Assembly: GCF_024748695.1 (NCBI RefSeq)
Contig: NZ_CP087176.1
Location: 489,501-553,500, forward strand
Source of the DNA: Pseudomonas sp. B21-040
Lineage (GTDB): Bacteria > Pseudomonadota > Gammaproteobacteria > Pseudomonadales > Pseudomonadaceae
Length of the DNA: 64,000 nt
Direction of reading: 5' to 3'
Below, one piece after another: positions 7,625-16,203 of this stretch. Numbering within the stretch: position 1 is the first letter of the stretch; each line of letters opens with the position of its first letter. The notes beneath the pieces were generated by a model. That model ran no database searches. It had not been told where the DNA came from and saw only the letters and a program-made list of their open reading frames with translations. A program made the translations under genes and the position numbers.

Positions 7625-10564
7625 ATGAGCCTTCCCACGCTTGCCGAACTGCCCGGCATTCTCCTGCCGCTTGTCACCCGCGCCGAACAGTCGCTGCGCA
7701 CCGCCGTTGCGGCCCTTGAGGACGATCATCGGCTCTCCACCTGGACACCTGAACGCTGGGCGCAATTCGCCCGCGTCGTGGCCGCCAGCGACTTTGTGAT
7801 TGAACAGAGTGTGCGTGACCCTTTGATGTTGCTGGGGCTGGTTGAGTCCGGCGAATTGGATCGCGGTTTTGCCCCCGGCGAGTTGTGCGGGCAGATTGCG
7901 GCAGCGGTGAATGCGGCGCAAACCGAGGACGAACTCGGCCGCGCCCTGCGCCGTCAGCGCACCCGCCAGCAAGTGCGGATCATCTGGCGCGACCTGACCC
8001 GCCAGGCCGACCTGGTTCAGACCTGCCGCGACCTCTCGGACATGGCCGATGCGAGTATCGATCAGGCCTATCAGTGGTTGTATTCGCGTCATTGCGAGCA
8101 GTTTGGTGTGCCGACCGGCCGCCGCAGTGGCGAGCCGCAACAAATGGTCATCCTCGGCATGGGCAAACTCGGCGCGGTGGAGTTGAACCTGTCGTCGGAC
8201 ATCGACCTGATCTTCGCCTACCCCGAGGGTGGCGAAACCGTCGGTGTGAAGCGCTCACTGGATAACCAGGAATTCTTCATTCGTCTGGGCCAACGCCTGA
8301 TCAAGGCGCTGGACCCGATGACGGTCGACGGATTCGTGTTCCGCGTCGACATGCGCCTGCGCCCTTACGGTTCGGCAGGTGCGTTGGTCTTGAGCTTCAA
8401 TGCGCTGGAGCAGTATTACCAGGATCAGGGGCGTGACTGGGAGCGCTACGCGATGATCAAGTCGCGCGTGGTGGCGGGTGATCAGGTGACTGGTGCGCAA
8501 TTGCAGGACATGCTGCGCCCCTTCGTTTACCGGCGTTACCTGGACTTCTCGGCAATCGAAGCGCTGCGCACCATGAAGCAGCTGATCCAGCAGGAAGTCC
8601 GGCGCAAAGGCATGGCCGACAACATCAAGCTCGGCTCTGGCGGCATTCGTGAAGTCGAGTTTATCGCCCAGGCGTTCCAGCTGATTCATGGCGGCCGCGA
8701 CCTGAGCCTGCAACAACGCCCTCTATTAAAAGTACTGAGCACACTGGAAGGTCAGGGTTACCTGCCGCCGGCAGTGATCAGCGAGTTGCGCGAAGGCTAC
8801 GAATTCCTGCGTTACACCGAACACGCGATTCAGGCGATTGCCGACCGCCAGACCCAGATGCTGCCGGATAGCGCGCAGGACCAGGCGCGCATTGCCTTTA
8901 TGATGGGCTTCGCCGACTGGGACGCCTTCCATGAGCAACTGATGTATTGGCGTGGGCGCGTGGCCTGGCATTTCGCTCAGGTGATTGCCGATCCTGATGA
9001 AGAGCAAGGCGGCGAAAGCGAAGTAGTGGTTGGCGGTGAATGGCTGCCGTTGTGGGAAGAAGCCCAGGACGAAGAGGCGGCTTGCCGGCAGTTGGAGGAG
9101 GGTGGTTTCAAGGACGCCACCAAGGCCCTGAAAGCCTTGGCGGGACTGCGCGGCAGTCCGCAACTTCGTGCGATGCAGCGTTTGGGGCGTGAACGCCTTG
9201 ATGCCTTTATTCCACGCTTGCTGGCTCAGGCCGTCGAGCATGCCAACCCCGACCTGGTGCTGGAGCGCGTGCTGCCGCTGGTTGAAGCCGTGGCCCGTCG
9301 TTCCGCCTATCTGGTGTTGCTGACCGAAAACCCCGGCGCACTGCGACGCTTGCTGACCTTGTGCGCCGCTAGCCCGTGGATCGCCGAGCAAATCACGCGC
9401 TTCCCGCTGCTGCTCGACGAATTGCTCAACGAAGGCCGGCTGTTCAAGCCACCACTGGCGCCGGAGCTGGCCGCCGAATTGCGCGAGCGCCTGATGCGGA
9501 TTCCCGAGGACGACCTCGAACAGCAGATGGAAGCCCTGCGCCATTTCAAACTGGCGCACCGCTTGCGCGTCGCCGCCTCGGAAATCGCCGGCAGCCTGCC
9601 GTTGATGAAAGTCAGCGATTACTTGACCTGGCTCGCCGAAGCTATTCTTGAACAAGTGTTGGCCCTGGCTTGGCACCAGACCGTGGCCAAGTACGGCACG
9701 CCGTTGCGTGCTGACGGCAGGTTGTGCGATCCCGACTTCATCATTGTCGGTTATGGGAAAGTCGGCGGGCTGGAACTCGGGCATATTTCGGACCTGGATC
9801 TGGTGTTTATCCACGATGGCGATCCACTGGCAGAAACCGACGGACCAAAACCAATCGATGGTGCGCAGTTTTTCACCCGCCTGGGGCAACGGATCATTCA
9901 CTTGCTGACGGCACAGACCAACTCCGGTCAGCTGTATGAAGTGGACATGCGCTTGCGACCTTCGGGTGCAGCGGGGTTGCTGGTGAGTTCGCTCGGTGCA
10001 TTTGCCCGTTATCAACACGGCGAGGCCTGGACCTGGGAGCATCAGGCGCTGGTTCGGGCGCGAGTGCTGGTGGGCAGCGCGGATGTCGGTCGGGAATTCG
10101 AGCGGGTTCGCGCGGCGGTGCTGGGCAAGCCGCGAGACCTGGCGACCCTGCGTCAGGAGGTCAGTGAGATGCGCGCGAAGATGCGCGATAACCTCGGCAC
10201 CAAGAGTACGGCGGCCGGGACCGGGGCGAATGCCTTCGAAGCCACGGCTCCGTTTGATCTCAAGCAGGACGCCGGAGGTATCGTCGATATTGAATTTATG
10301 GTGCAATACGCGGCCCTGGCGTGGTCCCAAGCGTGCCCGTCATTGCTGCGCTGGTCTGATAATTTCCGCATTCTGGAAGAGCTGGCAAACGAAGGGCTGA
10401 TGCCCGCCGAAGACGCCAGCTTGTTGCGCGAGGCCTATAAAGCCTATCGCTCCGCCGCTCACCGGCAGGCCTTGCAGAAGGACGCCGGGGTCATACCGGG
10501 CGACCAGTTCGCGGATGAACGGCGACAGGTGTTGCGAATCTGGCGTGAGCTGGGGCTAAGCTGA
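7625..10564 (+). CDS. glnE: Bifunctional glutamine synthetase adenylyltransferase/deadenylase
   Basis: Adjusts glutamine synthetase activity by adding or removing AMP in response to PII and glutamine (979 aa, full length). Two nucleotidyltransferase domains are visible. The N-terminal deadenylylase half has GMGKLGAVELNLSSDIDLIF near residues 177-196. The C-terminal adenylyltransferase half has GYGKVGGLELGHISDLDLVF near 708-727. Both keep the G-x-G-K...SD-x-D-L metal-binding signature. The ATG follows an AGGAT site. In PAO1, ilvE follows glnE, but here the next gene is waaF. Confidence 0.97.
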   Translation: MSLPTLAELPGILLPLVTRAEQSLRTAVAALEDDHRLSTWTPERWAQFARVVAASDFVIEQSVRDPLMLLGLVESGELDRGFAPGELCGQIAAAVNAAQTEDELGRALRRQRTRQQVRIIWRDLTRQADLVQTCRDLSDMADASIDQAYQWLYSRHCEQFGVPTGRRSGEPQQMVILGMGKLGAVELNLSSDIDLIFAYPEGGETVGVKRSLDNQEFFIRLGQRLIKALDPMTVDGFVFRVDMRLRPYGSAGALVLSFNALEQYYQDQGRDWERYAMIKSRVVAGDQVTGAQLQDMLRPFVYRRYLDFSAIEALRTMKQLIQQEVRRKGMADNIKLGSGGIREVEFIAQAFQLIHGGRDLSLQQRPLLKVLSTLEGQGYLPPAVISELREGYEFLRYTEHAIQAIADRQTQMLPDSAQDQARIAFMMGFADWDAFHEQLMYWRGRVAWHFAQVIADPDEEQGGESEVVVGGEWLPLWEEAQDEEAACRQLEEGGFKDATKALKALAGLRGSPQLRAMQRLGRERLDAFIPRLLAQAVEHANPDLVLERVLPLVEAVARRSAYLVLLTENPGALRRLLTLCAASPWIAEQITRFPLLLDELLNEGRLFKPPLAPELAAELRERLMRIPEDDLEQQMEALRHFKLAHRLRVAASEIAGSLPLMKVSDYLTWLAEAILEQVLALAWHQTVAKYGTPLRADGRLCDPDFIIVGYGKVGGLELGHISDLDLVFIHDGDPLAETDGPKPIDGAQFFTRLGQRIIHLLTAQTNSGQLYEVDMRLRPSGAAGLLVSSLGAFARYQHGEAWTWEHQALVRARVLVGSADVGREFERVRAAVLGKPRDLATLRQEVSEMRAKMRDNLGTKSTAAGTGANAFEATAPFDLKQDAGGIVDIEFMVQYAALAWSQACPSLLRWSDNFRILEELANEGLMPAEDASLLREAYKAYRSAAHRQALQKDAGVIPGDQFADERRQVLRIWRELGLS

Positions 10565-10655
10565 AGCGGGATATTGAAACATCCAATACCCAATGTGGTG
10601 GTGAGTGAGCTCGCTGCCACAAAAGATCTGCAGTGTTTTGTAGAATTCTCGAGGC

Positions 10656-10685
10656 GGGGAGGCGTATGCCTCCCCGGTTCGTTTT
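10656..10685 (+). terminator. Intrinsic terminator between glnE and waaF
   Basis: GGGGAGGC (10656-10663), a GTAT loop and GCCTCCCC (10668-10675) form a perfect 8-bp stem, followed closely by a T run (10681-10685). It would end glnE transcription just before the waaF start. The bases before it (10590-10620) look like a fragment of the intergenic repeats common in this group. Confidence 0.7.
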
Positions 10686-10695
10686 TGGAAACCAC

Positions 10696-11730
10696 ATGAA
10701 AATTCTGATCGTTGGGCCCAGTTGGGTCGGTGACATGGTGATGGCGCAGACACTGTTTCAGTGTCTCAAGCAACGCCACCCGCAATGCGAAATCGACGTC
10801 CTGGCCCCCGAGTGGAGCCGGCCGATCCTGGAACGCATGCCCGAAGTACGCCAGGCCTTGAGCTTTCCACTCGGCCACGGCGCTTTGGAGCTGGCGACCC
10901 GCCGGCGTATCGGCAAATCCCTGGCCGGTCAGTACGACCAGGCGATTTTGCTGCCCAATTCGCTGAAGTCGGCGCTGGTGCCGTTCTTCGCCGGCATCCC
11001 GAAGCGCACCGGCTGGCGTGGCGAATTCCGCTACGGCCTGCTCAATGACGTGCGCACGCTGGATAAAGAACGTTATCCGCTGATGATCGAGCGCTTCATG
11101 GCCCTGGCCCATGAGCCCGGTGTCGAACTGCCGAAACCCTATCCACGCCCGACCTTGCAGATCGACCCGGTCACCCGCGAAGCGACGCTGGCCAAGTTCG
11201 GCCTGGCCCTCGACCGCCCGGTGTTGGTCCTGTGCCCCGGTGCGGAGTTCGGTGAAGCCAAGCGCTGGCCGTCCGAGCATTACGCCAAGGTCGCCGAAGC
11301 GAAGATTCGCGAAGGCTGGCAAGTCTGGTTGTTCGGTTCGAAAAACGATCACGCCGTGGGCGAAGACATCCGGGCGCGCCTGATTCCCGGCCTGCGTGAA
11401 GAGTCGGTCAACCTCAGCGGCGGCACTTCGCTGGCCGAAGCCATCGACTTGATGTCCTGCGCCGATGCCGTGGTGTCCAACGACTCCGGCCTGATGCACG
11501 TCGCCGCCGCGCTGAACCGCCCATTGGTGGCGATCTACGGCTCGACGTCGCCAGGTTTTACCCCGCCGTTGGCCGAGCATGTCGAAGTGGTTCGCCTGGG
11601 CATCGAGTGCAGCCCCTGCTTCGATCGCACGTGCCGGTTCGGTCATTACAACTGCCTGCGCCAACTGATGCCGCAAGCGGTTAACGAAGCCTTGCAGCGG
11701 TTGCAGGGCACTGTGGTCGAGGTCAAATAG
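10696..11730 (+). CDS. waaF: ADP-heptose:LPS heptosyltransferase II
   Basis: GT9 enzyme (344 aa) that adds the second L-glycero-D-manno-heptose to the LPS inner core at the cytoplasmic face. It begins MKILIVGPSWVGDMVMAQ, the usual WaaF N-terminus. The nucleotide-sugar site is seen as LCPGAEFGEAKRWP at about residue 180 and VVSNDSGLMHVAAAL at about 260. The CxxCF..TC cysteine segment (ECSPCFDRTCRFGH) follows. The ATG at 10696 was chosen because the upstream extension runs back through the terminator hairpin. It opens the LPS core run and ends one base before waaC. Confidence 0.96.
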   Translation: MKILIVGPSWVGDMVMAQTLFQCLKQRHPQCEIDVLAPEWSRPILERMPEVRQALSFPLGHGALELATRRRIGKSLAGQYDQAILLPNSLKSALVPFFAGIPKRTGWRGEFRYGLLNDVRTLDKERYPLMIERFMALAHEPGVELPKPYPRPTLQIDPVTREATLAKFGLALDRPVLVLCPGAEFGEAKRWPSEHYAKVAEAKIREGWQVWLFGSKNDHAVGEDIRARLIPGLREESVNLSGGTSLAEAIDLMSCADAVVSNDSGLMHVAAALNRPLVAIYGSTSPGFTPPLAEHVEVVRLGIECSPCFDRTCRFGHYNCLRQLMPQAVNEALQRLQGTVVEVK

Positions 11731-11731
11731 T

Positions 11732-12793
11732 TTGCGGGTTCTGTTGATCAAGACGTCTTCGCTGGGCGACGTGATTCACGCGCTGCCAGCGTTGACCGAT
11801 GCGGCCCGGGCAATCCCCGGCATCAAGTTTGACTGGGTGGTGGAAGAAGGCTTTGCCGAGATCCCGACCTGGCACCCGGCCGTGGGCAAGGTGATCCCGG
11901 TGGCGATCCGTCGCTGGCGCAAGAACATCTGGCAAACCATCAAGAGTGGCGAGTGGAAGCGCTTCAAACAAAGCGTTCGAGCCACAAAATATGATCTGGT
12001 GATCGACGCCCAGGGCTTGCTGAAAAGCGCCTGGCTGACGCGTTACGTCAAGGCGCCGGTCGCCGGGCTGGACAAGGATTCGGCACGCGAGCCGATGGCC
12101 GCGCGCTTTTACTCCCGTCGCCTGGCGGTGGGCCGTGGACAACACGCGGTAGAGCGGGTGCGTCAATTGTTCGCGCTGGCATTGGGCTACGACTTGCCCA
12201 AGGGTCTGGGCGATTACGGCCTGAACGTCGAACGCCTGGTGGAACTGCCGCGCAAGAATCCGTACGTGCTGTTCCTGCACGGCACCACGTGGGACACCAA
12301 GCACTGGCCGGAAGCCTACTGGCGTGAGCTGGCCGAACGCGTGGGTTATCTCGGCGTCGGCGTGAAGCTGCCGTGGGGCAATCCGGTAGAGAAAGCCCGG
12401 GCCGAGCGCATCGCCGCCGGGTTCCGTCATGTCGAAGTGCTGCCCAAGCTGAATCTGGCGGGCGTCGGCAAGGTCCTGGCCGGTGCACAGGCGTGTGTCG
12501 CCGTGGACACCGGCCTGGGTCATCTGGCCGCCGCGCTGGATGTGCCGACCCTGTCGCTGTTCGGCCCGACCAACCCGGGCCTGACCGGTGCCTATGGCAA
12601 AGCGCAGATTCACATCGCCAGCGACTTCCCGTGCGCCCCGTGCCTGCAAAAGAAATGTACGTATCAACCGACGGCCCAGGATGCCCGTCAGTTTGACCTG
12701 AAACGCGAGTGGCCACTGTGCTTCACGCGTCTGAATCCCGAGCGTGTCGCGACCCGACTGAGCACGTTGTTACTGGCTGAGGAGCTGCGCTGA
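11732..12793 (+). CDS. waaC: ADP-heptose:LPS heptosyltransferase I
   Basis: GT9 enzyme (353 aa) that adds the first heptose to Kdo-lipid A. The N-terminus MRVLLIKTSSLGDVIHALPAL is diagnostic of WaaC. HGTTWDTKHWPEAYW lies at about residue 180, and VDTGLGHLAAALDVPTLSLFGPTNPG at about 260 forms the ADP-heptose pocket. Translation begins at TTG, one base after the waaF stop, and the stop overlaps the waaG start by one base. Both point to coupled translation. Confidence 0.96.
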   Translation: MRVLLIKTSSLGDVIHALPALTDAARAIPGIKFDWVVEEGFAEIPTWHPAVGKVIPVAIRRWRKNIWQTIKSGEWKRFKQSVRATKYDLVIDAQGLLKSAWLTRYVKAPVAGLDKDSAREPMAARFYSRRLAVGRGQHAVERVRQLFALALGYDLPKGLGDYGLNVERLVELPRKNPYVLFLHGTTWDTKHWPEAYWRELAERVGYLGVGVKLPWGNPVEKARAERIAAGFRHVEVLPKLNLAGVGKVLAGAQACVAVDTGLGHLAAALDVPTLSLFGPTNPGLTGAYGKAQIHIASDFPCAPCLQKKCTYQPTAQDARQFDLKREWPLCFTRLNPERVATRLSTLLLAEELR

Positions 12794-13917
12794 TGCAATT
12801 GGCATTCGTCTTGTACAAGTATTTTCCGTTCGGGGGCTTGCAGCGCGATTTCATGCGCATCGCCCTGGAATGTCAGCAGCGCGGCCATCAGATTCGTGTC
12901 TACACGCTGATCTGGGAAGGCGACATTCCGCCGGGTTTCGAAGTGCTGGTGGCACCGGTCAAAGCGCTGTTCAATCATCGGCGCAACGAGAAGCTCAGCG
13001 AGTGGATGGAGGCCGACCTGGCCAAACGTCCCGTGGATCGGCTGATCGGCTTCAACAAAATGCCGGGCCTGGACGTTTACTACGCTGCCGATGGCTGCTT
13101 TGAAGACAAGGCGCAGAATCTGCGCAACTCGCTGTACCGCCGTTGGGGCCGCTACCGGCACTTCGCCGAGTACGAGCGCGCGGTGTTCGCCAAAGACGCC
13201 AAGACCGAAGTGCTGATGATTTCCGAAGTGCAGCAGCCGCTGTTCATCAAGCATTACGACACGCCGCTGGAGCGTTTCCATCTGCTGCCACCGGGCATTT
13301 CCCAAGACCGTCGTGCACCGGCCAATGCCGCTGAGATTCGCGCCGGGTTCCGTGCCGAATTCAACCTCAAAGACGATGAGTTGCTGCTGGTGCAAATCGG
13401 CTCCGGGTTCAAGACCAAAGGCGTGGATCGCAGCCTCAAGGCACTGGCCGCGTTGCCCGCTGATCTGAAGAAACGCACCCGTCTGTTTGTAATTGGCCAG
13501 GATGACCCCAAATTATTCCAGATGCAGAGCGCCACATTGGGCCTTGGCGATAACGTGACGTTCCTCAAGGGCCGTAGCGATATCCCGCGTTTCCTGCTCG
13601 GTGCCGACCTGTTGATCCACCCGGCGTACAACGAAAACACCGGGACCGTGTTGCTCGAAGCCCTGGTGGCCGGGCTGCCGGTATTGGTGAGTGCGGTGTG
13701 TGGCTATGCCCATTACATCGCCGAGGCCGACGCCGGCCTGGTGCTCGACGAACCCTTCGAGCAGGCACAACTGACCCGATACCTGACCGGTATGTTGAAT
13801 GACGCTCAAGCACGGACGGCCTGGAGCCGCAACGGTCTGGCCTTTGCCGAGACGGCCGACCTCTACAGCATGCCGCAGCACGCGGCCGATGTGATTCTGG
13901 CGGAGCGCGCTAAATGA
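12793..13917 (+). CDS. waaG: LPS core glucosyltransferase I (GT4)
   Basis: Retaining GT-B glycosyltransferase of 374 aa. In P. aeruginosa the equivalent enzyme starts the outer core by transferring the first hexosamine to heptose II; in enterics it transfers glucose. The N-terminus MQLAFVLYKYFPFGGLQRD is typical of WaaG. The donor-site E-x7-E motif is NENTGTVLLEALVAGLPVL at about residue 280, and IGSGFKTKGVDRSLKAL at about 205 is the usual sugar-nucleotide loop. It overlaps waaC by one base and waaP by four (ATGA). Confidence 0.95.
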   Translation: MQLAFVLYKYFPFGGLQRDFMRIALECQQRGHQIRVYTLIWEGDIPPGFEVLVAPVKALFNHRRNEKLSEWMEADLAKRPVDRLIGFNKMPGLDVYYAADGCFEDKAQNLRNSLYRRWGRYRHFAEYERAVFAKDAKTEVLMISEVQQPLFIKHYDTPLERFHLLPPGISQDRRAPANAAEIRAGFRAEFNLKDDELLLVQIGSGFKTKGVDRSLKALAALPADLKKRTRLFVIGQDDPKLFQMQSATLGLGDNVTFLKGRSDIPRFLLGADLLIHPAYNENTGTVLLEALVAGLPVLVSAVCGYAHYIAEADAGLVLDEPFEQAQLTRYLTGMLNDAQARTAWSRNGLAFAETADLYSMPQHAADVILAERAK

Positions 13918-14720
13918 AGTTGATGCTGGCTGAACCGTTCAAGAGCCTTTGGGCCGGACGCGATGCGTTCACCGAAGTCGAAGGCCTCGAGGGCGAGGTT
14001 TACCGTGAACTGGAAGCGCGCCGGACCTTGCGCACTGAAGTGAACGGCAATGGTTTTTTCGTGAAGATCCATCGCGGCATTGGCTGGGGCGAGATCTTCA
14101 AAAACCTGCTGACGGCCAAGCTGCCGGTCCTCGGCGCGGGTCAGGAATGGAAAGCCATTGCGCGCCTGCAAGAAGTCGGCGTGCCAACCATGACCGCCGT
14201 CGCTTACGGCGAGAAGGGCAGCAACCCGGCAGACCAGCACTCGTTCATCGTCACCGAAGAGCTGGCGCCGACCGTCAGCCTCGAAGACTTCAGCATCGAC
14301 TGGATCAAGAATCCGCCCGAGCCCAGGCTAAAGCGTGCGCTGATCGCCGAAGTGGCGCGCATGACCGGCATGATGCATCGCGCCGGGGTCAACCACCGCG
14401 ACTGCTACATCTGCCATTTTCTGCTGCACACCGATAAACCGGTGACCGCCGACGATTTCAAACTCTCAGTGATTGACCTGCATCGTGCCCAGACCCGTTC
14501 GGCAATCACTCGGCGCTGGCGCAATAAAGATCTGGCGGCGCTGTACTTTTCGGCCCTGGACATCGGCCTGACCCGGCGTGACAAGCTGCGTTTCCTCAAA
14601 GGCTACTTTCAACAGCCGCTGCGCCAGATTCTGGCCGAAGAAGCGTCGCTGCTCGCCTGGCTGGAAGGCAAAGCCAACAAACTTTATGACCGTAAACAGC
14701 GATATGGGGATGCGCTCTGA
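13914..14720 (+). CDS. waaP: LPS heptose I kinase
   Basis: Sugar kinase of 268 aa that phosphorylates heptose I of the inner core, and is essential in P. aeruginosa. It has a protein-kinase-like fold: FVKIHRG with the ATP-site lysine about residue 51, the catalytic loop NHRDCYICH with Asp163, which matches the PAO1 WaaP numbering, and VIDLHRAQTR as the DFG-like metal-binding segment. ATGA overlap with waaG and one-base overlap with the next kinase show it is embedded in the operon. Confidence 0.95.
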   Translation: MKLMLAEPFKSLWAGRDAFTEVEGLEGEVYRELEARRTLRTEVNGNGFFVKIHRGIGWGEIFKNLLTAKLPVLGAGQEWKAIARLQEVGVPTMTAVAYGEKGSNPADQHSFIVTEELAPTVSLEDFSIDWIKNPPEPRLKRALIAEVARMTGMMHRAGVNHRDCYICHFLLHTDKPVTADDFKLSVIDLHRAQTRSAITRRWRNKDLAALYFSALDIGLTRRDKLRFLKGYFQQPLRQILAEEASLLAWLEGKANKLYDRKQRYGDAL

Positions 14721-15454
14721 TGGCGGGTTGGAAACTGGAACCTGCTTACAGTGAGCTGGCAGAGGATTTTGGCAGCCTTGAAGCGGTGTTCGCGCTGCAG
14801 GGTGAGCGGCTGACCCGCGACCTGTTGTCCGAGGTCATCCGCGTCAATCGCAACGGCGTCAACTATTACGTCAAACGCTACAACGGTGCCGGCAAAGGCC
14901 TGCGCCGTTATCTGGGCAAACCCCGGGTGAAGACCGAGTGGCAGAACCTCAAACGCTTCGCCAAGTGGGGCATTCCCACCGCCGAAGTCGTGGCCTGGGG
15001 CCTGGAACGGCGCGGCGCGGCGTACGACCGCGGAGCGATGATCACGCGCGAACTGCCTAATACTGAAGACTTGTCGGCACTGGCTGAACGGCACGATCCC
15101 AAGTTGTCGGACCGTGCCTGGGTCGATACGGTCAGTCGGCAATTGGCGGATTACACTCGGGTAATGCACGACAATCGCTTTGCTCATAACGATTTGAAGT
15201 GGCGCAATTTGCTGATCGACGATCAAGCCCGACTGTTCCTGATCGATTGCCCCAACGGCCATTTCTGGCGCGGCTTCTGGCTCCAGTACCGGATCACCAA
15301 AGACCTGGCTTGCCTGGACAAGGTGGCCAAATACCACCTGTCGGCCACCCAGCGCTTGCGCTTTTATCTGCAGTACCGCCAGCGGGACCGACTCAATGCC
15401 GCCGACAAGAAACGGATCCGGCACGTAGTGAGATTTTTCGAGGGACGCGAATGA
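14720..15454 (+). CDS. LPS core kinase, InaA/RfaP-like family
   Basis: A 244-residue kinase-fold protein, orthologous by position to PA5008. Residues look catalytically intact: YYVKRYNG at about 49-56 supplies the ATP-site Lys, HNDLKWRN gives D158 and N163, and FLIDCPNG gives D176. It probably phosphorylates a core heptose position alongside WaaP, but no acceptor can be read from the sequence. It overlaps its neighbours by one and four bases. Confidence 0.85.
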   Translation: MAGWKLEPAYSELAEDFGSLEAVFALQGERLTRDLLSEVIRVNRNGVNYYVKRYNGAGKGLRRYLGKPRVKTEWQNLKRFAKWGIPTAEVVAWGLERRGAAYDRGAMITRELPNTEDLSALAERHDPKLSDRAWVDTVSRQLADYTRVMHDNRFAHNDLKWRNLLIDDQARLFLIDCPNGHFWRGFWLQYRITKDLACLDKVAKYHLSATQRLRFYLQYRQRDRLNAADKKRIRHVVRFFEGRE

Positions 15455-16203
15455 CTGATTTTCTGGCTGCTGAAGACCGTGCGCTGCTTGAACGCCATGG
15501 TCTCGCCACGTTCGATGCGCTGTGGGCCAAGCAGCTTGAAGCGGTGGATGAACCCAACACTGTCGGCGGTGGCTGGAGCAGTGTGTTTCGGCTGGATCTG
15601 GAAGGTCGTGGTTTCTATCTCAAGCGTCAGAGCAACTACCTGACGCGCACCTTCCACGCGCCCTTTGGCGAGCCGAGCTTTGCCCGTGAGTTTCGCAACA
15701 TCAGCCGTTATCAAGCGCTCGGTATTCCGGCGCTACAGGCGGTTTTTTTTGGTGAGCGCAAGGTTAATGGCGAAGTCCGTGCGGTCTTGTTGACGCGTGC
15801 GCTGGACGGCTGGGATGACCTCGACTCGCTGTTGCAGCGCTGGGCAGACCTGAGCGATGCGCAACATTCGGCCATCCTGAAAGCCTGTGGTGAACTGGCG
15901 CGACGGCTGCACAGCGTGCGGCAGGTGCATGGTTGCTTCTACCCTAAACACATTTTCATGCAGGCTACTGGCGACGGTTATCAGGCACAGTTGATCGACC
16001 TGGAAAAAACCCGGCCGCTGCTGTTCGGTCAGCGTGATCGGGTCAAGGACCTGGAGCCTTTGCTGCGCCGTGCGCCGGAGTGGACCGCCAGCCAATTGCG
16101 CGAGATGTTGGCGGCTTACGTGGGTCAGGCGCAAGACAGCTCGTTGGTGGACAACTGGGTTGCTCGCTTGACCGCGCGGCGCAGTCGCAAGGAGACGCGC
16201 TGA
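15451..16203 (+). CDS. InaA-family kinase-like protein with Cys at the catalytic Asp position
   Basis: A 250-residue member of the lipopolysaccharide kinase/InaA family, the positional ortholog of PA5007. The ATG at 15451 was chosen because it overlaps the preceding stop in the ATGA pattern used throughout the operon. FYLKRQSN holds the ATP-site Lys (about 58), and QLIDLEKTRP gives the metal-binding D183. The catalytic-loop segment reads VHGCFYPKHIF, so aligned with NHRDCYICH of WaaP the catalytic Asp is Cys162. Activity is therefore doubtful, or the chemistry differs. It may regulate or scaffold the other core kinases. Confidence 0.85.
   Translation: MTDFLAAEDRALLERHGLATFDALWAKQLEAVDEPNTVGGGWSSVFRLDLEGRGFYLKRQSNYLTRTFHAPFGEPSFAREFRNISRYQALGIPALQAVFFGERKVNGEVRAVLLTRALDGWDDLDSLLQRWADLSDAQHSAILKACGELARRLHSVRQVHGCFYPKHIFMQATGDGYQAQLIDLEKTRPLLFGQRDRVKDLEPLLRRAPEWTASQLREMLAAYVGQAQDSSLVDNWVARLTARRSRKETR

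Noticed and set aside
4719..7628. A 969-codon plus-strand open frame opposite aceE
   Set aside because: It is an antisense shadow of a GC-rich, conserved gene. It has no recognisable domain, and aceE fully explains the region.
8726..10330. A 534-codon minus-strand frame inside glnE
   Set aside because: Shadow of glnE with no start signal or family resemblance.
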